DNA from: JBFMFR01 sp040752025
GTDB taxonomy: Bacteria > Chloroflexota > Anaerolineae > Anaerolineales > UBA4823
Length of the DNA: 46,734 nt
Reading direction: 5' to 3'
Assembly: GCA_040752025.1 (NCBI GenBank)
Contig: JBFMFR010000055.1
Span: 1 to 46,734, forward strand
Positions 23,190 through 30,391 of this stretch are shown one piece after another. The position numbers and the translations under genes were made by a program. Position 1 is the stretch's first letter. Every line of letters begins with the position of its first letter. The notes beneath the pieces are model-generated. The model had not been told where the DNA came from. It ran no database searches and saw only the letters and a list, made by a program, of their open reading frames with translations.

Positions 23190-23759
23190 TTGGATGATCG
23201 TCCGAAATCCCGGGGAACTTTTCCTTTGATCCTGGCAGGCCTTTTGGCTGGAATAGGATTGGGAGTCTTGCTGTTGTTCGGCATTCCCTGGCTGCAAAGC
23301 CGGCAAGCGGCGGGCTCGAACAGCCTGGAAGATGTGGCGCGCCTGGATCAGCCGGCCGTGGATTTCGAGTTGGGAGACCTTTCCGGGGAGCCTTTGAAAC
23401 TCTCCTCTTTGCAGGGGAAGGTTGTTTTGTTGAACTTTTGGGCTTCCTGGTGCACGCCCTGCCGCGCAGAGATGCCGCTTTTTCAGCAAGTACAAAGCCA
23501 ATACCCCGACGAACTGGTGGTGGTGGGGGTAAATAATGGCGAGTCGGAAAAGGCAGCCGGTGATTTCGCCGCGGAAGTTGGGGTTCCGTTCCCCATTCTG
23601 TTGGACGCACAGGGTGAAGTGGGCAGGGCTTACCAGGTAAACATGTTGCCGATCACCTACCTGATCGACCAACAGGGAATGATCCGTTTTCGCCATATTG
23701 GGCAGATAACTGAAACCCAATTGGCGAGTTATCTTGACGCTCTTGGAGTAGGTAAATGA
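23190..23759 (+). CDS. TlpA/ResA-like extracytoplasmic thioredoxin
   Basis: 189 residues. A membrane anchor (about 10-34) precedes a thioredoxin fold with WCTPC (C88, C91) and the cis-Pro loop VNMLPITYLID. DFELGDLSGEPLKLSSLQGK matches the TlpA/ResA group. It is the expected acceptor of electrons from the CcdA protein encoded upstream and could reduce the Cys residues of the two L,D-transpeptidases. The start is TTG at 23190; AAGGAG (23172-23177) is upstream, and no in-frame ATG is better placed. Its stop overlaps the ATG of the next gene by 4 bases. Confidence 0.9.
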   Translation: MDDRPKSRGTFPLILAGLLAGIGLGVLLLFGIPWLQSRQAAGSNSLEDVARLDQPAVDFELGDLSGEPLKLSSLQGKVVLLNFWASWCTPCRAEMPLFQQVQSQYPDELVVVGVNNGESEKAAGDFAAEVGVPFPILLDAQGEVGRAYQVNMLPITYLIDQQGMIRFRHIGQITETQLASYLDALGVGK

Positions 23760-24763
23760 TTGCTGTGAGATTGTATGGACGCAAAGATTGTCATCTGTGC
23801 GACGAAGTGCAGGGGCTGCTAGAGGACTTGAGAGCTGAATATCCTCATGAATTAGAAGTCGTTGATATTGACCAATCCGAAGAATTGCAGCAAAAATATG
23901 GCATTTCCATCCCGGTATTGGAAGTCGGGCCGTACACATTGCGGGCGCCGATTTCTCCTTCTGAGCTGAAGATGACCCTGGGAGCGGCCCAGGATCGCGT
24001 CCGGCAGATCGATAAGCTGGCCGAGTTAGAGCTGGAGCAAATCTCGATCCTGGGTGGAACCTGGACCCGAGCAGACGGCTTTTCGTTGTGGCTTTCTAAC
24101 CATTACGTGGCTATAATCAACTTCTTTGTTGTGTTCTATTTAGGCCTGGCAGCCCTGGCTCCGGTGTTGATGAGTTATGGTATGGAGAGGCCAGCCAATC
24201 TCATTTACCGGGCCTATGGCTTCGTGTGCCACCAACTGGCCTTCCGCTCGTTCTTTCTGTTTGGTGAGCAGATCGTTTATCCGCGCGCCGCGGCCCATGT
24301 TGAAGGTCTGCTGACTTTCAATCAGGCCACCGGCATGAGTGAGGGCAGCCAGGCGGCCGATATTTACGCAGCAGCGCATTTCGAGGGGAATGAGTACGTG
24401 GGGTATAAAATTGCCTTGTGCGAGCGCGATGTGGCAATTTATACCGGTATCTTTCTGTTTGGGATCATCTTCTCGTTGACCGGGCGTAGGATATCTACGC
24501 TGCCCTGGTATTTGTGGCTGGCGCTGGCGATTGCGCCTGTTGGCCTGGATGGCTTCAGCCAGTTGCTCAGCCAGCCGCCGCTCAGTTTCCTGCCCTTTCG
24601 AGAGAGCACGCCCATGCTGCGTACCCTGACCGGTGGTATGTTCGGCTTTTTCACGGCGTGGTTCGGCATACCTACTGTGGAGGAGTCGATGGCGGAAACG
24701 CGCAACATCATGTCGGCCAAGTGGCGCAGGGTGCGCAACATCACGGCGAGTGGGGCGGGGTGA
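23756..24763 (+). CDS. Glutaredoxin-like domain fused to a DUF2085 membrane domain
   Basis: 335 residues. Residues 1-80 are a glutaredoxin/thioredoxin-like domain of the DUF836 kind with the redox site DCHLC (C12, C15) and the cis-Pro segment ISIPVLEVG. A linker leads to a membrane domain (about 110-310) matching DUF2085: VCHQLAFRSFFLFGEQ, YKIALCERDVAIYTGIFLFG and PLALDGFSQ-like VGLDGFSQLL. The conserved Cys of VCHQ and LCERD could be redox or metal residues. The cytoplasmic thiol domain may deliver or take electrons from the membrane part. ATG overlaps the tlpA stop, placing it in the redox operon. Confidence 0.85.
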   Translation: MIAVRLYGRKDCHLCDEVQGLLEDLRAEYPHELEVVDIDQSEELQQKYGISIPVLEVGPYTLRAPISPSELKMTLGAAQDRVRQIDKLAELELEQISILGGTWTRADGFSLWLSNHYVAIINFFVVFYLGLAALAPVLMSYGMERPANLIYRAYGFVCHQLAFRSFFLFGEQIVYPRAAAHVEGLLTFNQATGMSEGSQAADIYAAAHFEGNEYVGYKIALCERDVAIYTGIFLFGIIFSLTGRRISTLPWYLWLALAIAPVGLDGFSQLLSQPPLSFLPFRESTPMLRTLTGGMFGFFTAWFGIPTVEESMAETRNIMSAKWRRVRNITASGAG

Positions 24764-24770
24764 TCATTCA

Positions 24771-25565
24771 ATGGCTTTTCAACAACCAGATTCGATACGA
24801 TATTTTACGTTTGACTCGCTGGAAGAACACGGGATAACCCATGCGGTTTTCACTCGCCAGGGAGGCGTCAGCCCTGCGCCCTGGTCTTCGTTAAACGTGG
24901 GCGGCACGGTGGGGGACGACCCTGAACGGGTGCTCGAGAACCGCCGGCGATCGTTCCAGGCGCTCGGGAAGTCGCTTGAAAGTATGTATGATGTCTGGCA
25001 AGTGCATGGGATCGAGGTGGTGTGCACCGAAGCCCCGCGACCGGCAGATGCGGCGCACCTGCGCGCCGATGCCATGCTCACTGCTCAGCCTGGGGTAACT
25101 TTATACATGCGCTTTGCAGACTGTGTGCCGATTTTCTTATATGATCCCCGGCGTCGAGTTGTGGGCATGGTGCATGCCGGTTGGCAAGGGACCGTGAACC
25201 GGGTGGCCTCTAAGACAGTGCAGGTGATGCAGGCCAGGTATAACTCCAGCCCAGGAGACATTCTGGCCGGCATTGGTCCATCGATTGGCCCCCACCATTA
25301 TCCGGTCGGCCCCGAAGTTGTGCAACAGGTGCGCCAGGCATTTGGTGCAGATGGCGGTGACCTGCTCGGAGTAGAACATCGAGGGAATGGCCGTTATGGG
25401 GTAGAATTAGATCTGTGGCGCGCCAATCGCCTGATCCTGGAGCAGGTTGGAGTATCTCAGATCGAGACAGCGGAGATTTGTACTGCCTGCCATTTGGAAG
25501 ATTGGTATTCTCACCGTGGAGAGGGCGGGCGTACTGGTCGTTTTGGGGCGCTGATTGCCCTGTAA
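24771..25565 (+). CDS. YlmD/YfiH-family (LACC1-like) purine nucleoside phosphorylase / polyphenol oxidase family protein
   Basis: 264 residues. The family's metal/active-site residues are visible: H79 in VWQVHGIEV, C118 in ADCVPIFLYDP and H135 in VGMVHAGWQGTV. GIGPSIGPHHYPVG and CTACHLEDWYSHRGEGG-like end also match. Members act on purine nucleosides (phosphorolysis/deamination) and have been implicated in cell-wall editing; the older name is multicopper polyphenol oxidase. ATG at 24771 is 7 bases after the DUF2085 stop; the longer frame overlapping that gene is rejected. It begins a ylmD-ylmE-like cluster. Confidence 0.9.
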   Translation: MAFQQPDSIRYFTFDSLEEHGITHAVFTRQGGVSPAPWSSLNVGGTVGDDPERVLENRRRSFQALGKSLESMYDVWQVHGIEVVCTEAPRPADAAHLRADAMLTAQPGVTLYMRFADCVPIFLYDPRRRVVGMVHAGWQGTVNRVASKTVQVMQARYNSSPGDILAGIGPSIGPHHYPVGPEVVQQVRQAFGADGGDLLGVEHRGNGRYGVELDLWRANRLILEQVGVSQIETAEICTACHLEDWYSHRGEGGRTGRFGALIAL

Positions 25566-25601
25566 TCGCGTTGCCTCGTTGACAGCTAGGTGGTGTACAG
25601 A

Positions 25602-26333
25602 ATGGACACAGATGTAATCCGGGTGAATTACCAATCCGTGCTGGGGCGTATCCGGCAGGCCGCGCTGGTGGTGGGCAGAGACCCCGAGTCGGTCAAGCTG
25701 GTGGTGGTGACGAAAGGGCACGCGATCGGTGCGGTGCTGGCGGCGCTCGATGCCGGTGTGCGTGTGTTTGGCGAGAACTACGCCGAAGAAGGCGTGACCA
25801 AACGGCTGGCTTGCAGTGCAAGCGAGGGCCTGGAATGGCATATGATCGGTCATGTGCAGAGCCGCAAAGCCCGCCTGGTGGCAGAACATTTCGATTATGT
25901 TCACTCGGTGGACAGTCTGAAAATCTCGCAGCGCTTGAGCCGTTTTGCCAGCGAGTTCGGGCGGCGGATGCCGGTGCTGCTGGAGTGCAATGTCAGCGGC
26001 GAGGAGAGCAAGTTCGGTTGGCCGGCCTGGGGTGAACGGGCATGGGGTGAGTTATTGGAGCCGTTTGCACAGGTGATCGAACTGCCTGGGCTGCAGGTGA
26101 GGGGATTAATGTGCATGGCTCCGTTTTTGCCCGATCCGGAGCAGGCGCGCCCTTACTTCCAGCGTTTGAAACGTTTGGGGAGTTTCCTGGCAAAGGCGTT
26201 TCCAGGCGTAGCCTGGACGGAGTTTTCGATGGGGATGAGTGCAGATTTCGAGGTGGCAGTCCAAGAGGGCGCCACCCTGGTGCGCGTCGGCACAGCGATC
26301 ATGGGGCCGCGTGCAGATACAATAGATGCGTGA
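25602..26333 (+). CDS. YggS/YlmE-family pyridoxal phosphate homeostasis protein
   Basis: 243 residues, a type III PLP-fold protein. The PLP-binding Lys is K38 in LVVVTKGH; other signatures are FGENYAEEG, WHMIGHVQSRKA, LECNVSGEESKFGW, FSMGMSADFEVAV and VRVGTAIMGPR. It keeps free PLP levels balanced and has no known catalytic reaction. The HVQSRK variant replaces the usual HLQSNK. ATG 25602 follows AGGTGG (25587-25592); an upstream GTG in the same frame is less likely. It is part of the conserved ylmD-ylmE-ylmG neighbourhood. Confidence 0.93.
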   Translation: MDTDVIRVNYQSVLGRIRQAALVVGRDPESVKLVVVTKGHAIGAVLAALDAGVRVFGENYAEEGVTKRLACSASEGLEWHMIGHVQSRKARLVAEHFDYVHSVDSLKISQRLSRFASEFGRRMPVLLECNVSGEESKFGWPAWGERAWGELLEPFAQVIELPGLQVRGLMCMAPFLPDPEQARPYFQRLKRLGSFLAKAFPGVAWTEFSMGMSADFEVAVQEGATLVRVGTAIMGPRADTIDA

Positions 26334-26348
26334 AAATAGGAGCGTGAA

Positions 26349-26606
26349 ATGGTCTTTGTGGCTGATCTGATTTACCGAATTTTTCAGTTTTTGAGCCTGG
26401 TGGTTGTCGTTCAGGTGGTGTTATCTTATTTTATGTCCCCGTTCCACCCAGTTCGCAGCTTCATCGATCGCCTGGTGATCCCATTCCTGCGGCCAATCCA
26501 GCGCTTTGTTCCACCTGTTAGCGGCCTGGATTTCAGCCCGTTTGTGCTGATTATCCTGCTTCAACTGGTCGGATCAATTTTGCGCGGTATAATACTATCG
26601 TTCTAA
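26349..26606 (+). CDS. YggT-family membrane protein
   Basis: 85 residues with two hydrophobic helices (about 5-28 and 60-83) separated by the conserved loop HPVRSFIDRLVIPFLRPIQR, the YggT signature. Members (YlmG) sit in the cytoplasmic membrane next to cell-division genes in many bacteria; the molecular role is not well defined. It lies 15 bases after the yggS-like gene and 22 bases before the DUF167 gene. Confidence 0.92.
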   Translation: MVFVADLIYRIFQFLSLVVVVQVVLSYFMSPFHPVRSFIDRLVIPFLRPIQRFVPPVSGLDFSPFVLIILLQLVGSILRGIILSF

Positions 26607-26628
26607 TTTATTCATAAGGAAAACGATT

Positions 26629-26940
26629 GTGACATCAAGACAATACCATTTACACAATGGCCGCAAAGGCGCTGCATTAGCAATCCGCGTGACTCCGCGA
26701 TCCAGGCGCAACGAGATTGTGGAAGTGCAGAGCGATGGCACTATCCGGGTCCGTCTCACTGCTCCGCCTGTGGAAGGGGAGGCCAATAAAGCGTTAGTCA
26801 AGTTTCTTGCTGAGGTTTTAGAAGTGCCCCCATCGAATATTGAAATTGTGGCCGGTGCAAGTGGGCACGATAAACTGGTCTCTGTCCTGGATTTGGATGC
26901 AGAGACAGTGCATGAACGCATCCTCAAAAAGATTGCCTGA
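26629..26940 (+). CDS. DUF167/YggU-family protein
   Basis: 103 residues. RVTPRSRRNEIV, IRVRLTAPPVEGEANKALVK and LAEVLEVPPSNIEIVAGASG match YggU/DUF167, a small cytoplasmic alpha/beta domain of unknown activity that commonly follows yggT. The start is GTG at 26629, after AAGGAAAA. It converges on the NACHT gene with 18 bases between the stops. Confidence 0.9.
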   Translation: MTSRQYHLHNGRKGAALAIRVTPRSRRNEIVEVQSDGTIRVRLTAPPVEGEANKALVKFLAEVLEVPPSNIEIVAGASGHDKLVSVLDLDAETVHERILKKIA

Positions 26941-26958
26941 CAGACGCTGAAAGGAGCG

Positions 26959-29472
26959 TTATTTCAGTCCATACTGCATAGGTGGGGGTAATTCAATGCC
27001 TGTGGCTGCCAGTTGCCACAAGGCATTGAAGCTTGCTTCGCACAGTTCACCAGAAGTCGTATAGTAAGCCTGATAAAGCGGGATAATTGAGCTGCTATCG
27101 CCTTTGCGGCTCAGATAGTAGATGGCTGCCAGGCGCTGTTCCTCTGTGCCTTCCTTGACAGCCCGATAGAGCAAATCGTAAGCGGGCTTTCCGGGCGCTA
27201 CACCCATGCCACGTTCTGCGGCAAAAGCGATCAACCAGGGGGCCTGTGTCAGAACGGGCAATTTCGTGGGGATGTGCGGGTTGGGATGATCCAGGGCTGA
27301 CAATAATTGAATGACGGCATCCTGCACCACCCATTGGCTATCCTCGGAGCGCAGTTTTTCAAGGGTTTCGATTGCCCAGGTTTGTTTCGTCCGCACCAGC
27401 CCGTACACAACCGCCCGCCTCACCAGGGGATCTTCCAGGGTGCTGCCTTCCTGCAAAGTCGGATGCCCTTCTTCAGAGTTGTTCGCTAATGCCTCCGCGG
27501 CGGCCCTGCGCACGTTTTCATCGCCATGCAAGAGGGCGTAAGCCACAACCTCCAGGGCGTTTTTGTCGCCGATTGCGACCAGACCCAGCAGAGCAGCGCG
27601 CACAACATTGGGTGATGGATCGCCGAGAAGTTTGCTCAACTCGCTGATCGCCTTGGTATCATGCAGCGCGCCGCAACCCAGGGCGGCTAACTGGCGCAGT
27701 TCCTCTTGAGGAGATCCCAGCATCTGCCGGAACAGAACCGCTACACTCGGGTTGCCCGATAAGATTAGCGCGGTCAGGGCGCGTGCCTTGATGGTCCTGG
27801 GCAGGCGTTCTTTCTGGAACAGGGCCGCGACTTTGCGCATGATCGTTACGGTCCAGGTGAGCTGTGCCGGTGCACGCTGTAACCAGCGCGCGGCAGCGAA
27901 CATACCGCTCAGAAGCGGGTCGATGTTTTCCTCGTCTAACATGTCTTCAACGAAGGTTGTCTGCCCATTCTGCAGCGCAGCATGCTGCAGGGCGAGCAGT
28001 TTGCCTGTCCAATCGGGTTGGGTCAGAAACTGGCTGCACGAAGAAGAATCCTGGGCCAGTGCCTGGCCCGCCAGGTAGCCAGCCAGCATCGGGTGGGCAA
28101 AGCTCACCTGCTCGGTAGCGCGGGCGATCATCAGGCCGCTGGCAAGCAGATCGGGCATAGCTCCGGGGGCTTTGACAAGATCCTTGCGTGCTTTGCTGGT
28201 GGTTTCCTGCATTTCTGAGACGGGTTCGTTCGCCGGAAGTGTGGTCGAGCCAGACAGCCAGGCTTCGGCAGAGCGGCGCTCGGTCAGGGGTTGGCGAGAC
28301 AGGAGCATTTGTGAAGCCAGGTGCTCCAGCGCTCCTCGATTCTTGGCTGGTTGACCGTGCATCAGGCGGCGCAAATGCGCTTCCACGGCATTCCAGGGAG
28401 CTGGCCCGAGCGAGTCGCCAGCAAAGGTAGCCCACACTTTGAGGGTAAGTTCGAGTGGGTTCAGGTTGGCGCTATCGGTCAGCAGCCAGCCAGTGAGCAT
28501 GAGCAGGTAATTGGCATCACCTTCATTGGAGCCAACTGGCAGAACGAATCGTCTCCAAAGATCTCCCCAGCGATGGATGAAAGCTTCGCGCTGGTTCTGG
28601 CTCCAGGGCGCAATCGGGATGGATACAAAATCCAGGGCGAGCAATCCGTCCAGATAAAAAGGCGAAGCGCTGACTACCACGCGCAGATCGGGGTATTGTT
28701 CCAACAGGTTGCGCAGGAACTCAACGGTTTGATTCATTTGATCTGGAGCAAGTTCATCGAGCCCGTCCAGCAAGAGCAAGGCGCGCTTTCTCTCGAACAA
28801 TGAGTCCAGCAGCTTGGGCATACGCTTCATGCTTTTGGGGGAAGCAAACCGCGCAATCGCCTCCAGCAAGGTGATGGATAAATCGTCTGGATCGCTTGGA
28901 GGCAGGATCAGGTCGGCAGCGTGCAAGAGCAGCGGGACGTAATCGACGACCACTCCAAGCTCAGGGTCGCGCTGGATCAGGCGAGAGGCCAGGTGCGCCA
29001 GGGCAACGGTCTTGCCGCTGCCAGGCTGGCCGATGACGGCAATATGAGCATCACCTTGCAAGGCTTCTGCCAGGGTGATGGTAGGCGCGCCGTAGAAGGT
29101 GCCCAACTCTGGCCAATCGGGCATATAAGGGAGGACCCAATCGGTGATATCGGATATGGATTTATTTTCTTCAGCCTCAGGTTGTACAGGGGGCGCCAGC
29201 AGACGCGGCGGCAACAGAATCTCATCCAGGGAAAACAGCGGCGCGGCCATGTGCCAGCTTTGAGCTACCTGCAAGCTATCGTTGCCCAGGCGGATTTCGT
29301 TTTCGCGCATGGCCTCCCCGCGGGAGGTTTGAGCGTTGATGCGCATGCGCTCTCGCAGCCTGGCAAGATAAGGCCGCAGCCCTGTTATCAAGAACCACAG
29401 CAAGGAGCCGGCCAGGAATCCTAACCAGAATGAGATTTGATCGAGCCGAAAATTGCGCAGGAAGGTGTTCAT
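26959..29472 (-). CDS. Membrane-anchored NACHT-type STAND NTPase with C-terminal HEAT repeats
   Basis: 837 residues. A single membrane helix (about 13-31) is followed by a linker and an NTPase core. Walker A is GQPGSGKTVALAH (148-160); Walker B is ALLLLDGLDELAP (231-243), whose DGLDE is the NACHT form. VVVSASPFYLDGLL is the sensor-like strand. After a helical middle region (to about 590) come HEAT repeats (about 595-760), for example QLAALGCGALHDTKAISELS and NVVRAALLGLVAIGDKNALE. STAND proteins act as ligand-triggered switches; some bacterial NACHT proteins give phage defence. No effector domain is evident beyond the membrane anchor, and the neighbours are not defence genes. It follows the zinc-ribbon gene by 3 bases. 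Confidence 0.85.
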   Translation of the reverse strand: MNTFLRNFRLDQISFWLGFLAGSLLWFLITGLRPYLARLRERMRINAQTSRGEAMRENEIRLGNDSLQVAQSWHMAAPLFSLDEILLPPRLLAPPVQPEAEENKSISDITDWVLPYMPDWPELGTFYGAPTITLAEALQGDAHIAVIGQPGSGKTVALAHLASRLIQRDPELGVVVDYVPLLLHAADLILPPSDPDDLSITLLEAIARFASPKSMKRMPKLLDSLFERKRALLLLDGLDELAPDQMNQTVEFLRNLLEQYPDLRVVVSASPFYLDGLLALDFVSIPIAPWSQNQREAFIHRWGDLWRRFVLPVGSNEGDANYLLMLTGWLLTDSANLNPLELTLKVWATFAGDSLGPAPWNAVEAHLRRLMHGQPAKNRGALEHLASQMLLSRQPLTERRSAEAWLSGSTTLPANEPVSEMQETTSKARKDLVKAPGAMPDLLASGLMIARATEQVSFAHPMLAGYLAGQALAQDSSSCSQFLTQPDWTGKLLALQHAALQNGQTTFVEDMLDEENIDPLLSGMFAAARWLQRAPAQLTWTVTIMRKVAALFQKERLPRTIKARALTALILSGNPSVAVLFRQMLGSPQEELRQLAALGCGALHDTKAISELSKLLGDPSPNVVRAALLGLVAIGDKNALEVVAYALLHGDENVRRAAAEALANNSEEGHPTLQEGSTLEDPLVRRAVVYGLVRTKQTWAIETLEKLRSEDSQWVVQDAVIQLLSALDHPNPHIPTKLPVLTQAPWLIAFAAERGMGVAPGKPAYDLLYRAVKEGTEEQRLAAIYYLSRKGDSSSIIPLYQAYYTTSGELCEASFNALWQLAATGIELPPPMQYGLK

Positions 29473-29475
29473 GGA

Positions 29476-30177
29476 TTACCCGATATAGAGAATGCGCCCA
29501 CAAGTTTCGCAGCGGCTGATTTGACTGGGGGAACGCGCCGCGTGCAGCAAGGCGGCGTTGAGGGTGGAGCCACAGGCCGAACAGGCCCGGTCCGTGACTT
29601 TCGCCACAGCGATGCCAGCTCGCTTGTGGCGCAACTGATCGTATAAACCGAGATCTTCAACGGGTATGGAAGGGATGATCACCCGGCGTTCTTCTTCGAA
29701 ACGGTCAGCTTCTTTCAACAGGCGATCTTTCTCCTGGTCGAGCTGCTCGGATTGCTGTGCAAAGCGCCCTCGTTCTGCTTCTAGCGCATCCTGAGTGCAT
29801 TTGTGAGTACTATCGGCTTCCTCTTCGGCGAGCATAGCTTCGAGTTGGCGATCTTCGAGCACGGATAGGAAGCGTTTCAGCGCAGCAATTTCGTTTTGTA
29901 AATCTTGCAGTTCTTTGGGGTTGCGCACTTTACCGCCATACAGGGTCGATTCGCTCTGCTCGATCTTTAAGCGCTGCTGCCGGACGTTTTCCTCCGCGTG
30001 GCGCAGTGCATGGACAGTTTCCTTCAGTTGGCTGGCGGCATCTGCTTCGTTTTGTTGAGCCCGTCGCAAAGCCTCATTATCTTTCAGTTCGGCTTCGATT
30101 TCTCTCAGGCGGGCGCGCGTCCAGTCCAGTTGGCTGTCGATCTGTTGCAAGCGGTAGAGTTTGAAAGGTTGGCTCAT
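29476..30177 (-). CDS. Coiled-coil zinc-ribbon protein (CT398-like, zf-RING_7/DUF164)
   Basis: 233 residues. A long antiparallel coiled coil (about 10-175) with the conserved hinge STLYGGKVRNPKELQDLQNE is followed by a C4 zinc ribbon: CSACG and, 20-odd residues later, CETCGRILY. Such proteins are widespread in bacteria and are thought to be nucleic-acid or ribosome-associated scaffolds; the biochemical role is unsettled. It is the first gene of a two-gene minus-strand operon with the NACHT-HEAT ATPase. A consensus promoter lies at 30236-30264. Confidence 0.88.
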   Translation of the reverse strand: MSQPFKLYRLQQIDSQLDWTRARLREIEAELKDNEALRRAQQNEADAASQLKETVHALRHAEENVRQQRLKIEQSESTLYGGKVRNPKELQDLQNEIAALKRFLSVLEDRQLEAMLAEEEADSTHKCTQDALEAERGRFAQQSEQLDQEKDRLLKEADRFEEERRVIIPSIPVEDLGLYDQLRHKRAGIAVAKVTDRACSACGSTLNAALLHAARSPSQISRCETCGRILYIG

Positions 30178-30235
30178 GATGGTCAGACTTTGTCTGGTAA
30201 GAAACGGTCGGTCAGTGTGTACAACTTCCAGTTAG

Positions 30236-30264
30236 ATTATAGAGGTGGTTGTCTGAGAAGGCAA
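30236..30264 (-). promoter_or_regulatory. Promoter of the zinc-ribbon/NACHT operon
   Basis: On the minus strand: TTGCCT (30264-30259), 17-base spacer, perfect TATAAT (30241-30236). It is back to back with the glycosyltransferase-cluster promoter at 30315-30343. Confidence 0.7.
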
Positions 30265-30314
30265 GAGTTTTGACCTAACCAATTAGCAATTTGGGTAGAG
30301 AAGTTCGAAGTTGC

Positions 30315-30343
30315 TTGACATGCCTTGAGGTACATTGTATATT
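30315..30343 (+). promoter_or_regulatory. Promoter of the five-gene membrane-protein cluster
   Basis: Perfect TTGACA at 30315-30320, 17-base spacer, TATATT at 30338-30343. Transcription near 30350 rules out in-frame starts before that point and supports ATG 30392. Confidence 0.75.
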
Positions 30344-30391
30344 AGCAGTGTTCATAGCCCACAAATCCAGTTTGTCAAGCTGAGACCGCCT

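Noticed and set aside
26959..29472. Calling the NACHT gene an antiphage defence gene
   Set aside because: The domain core fits, but there is no recognised effector domain, integrase, restriction or other defence gene nearby, so a defence label is not justified from this window.
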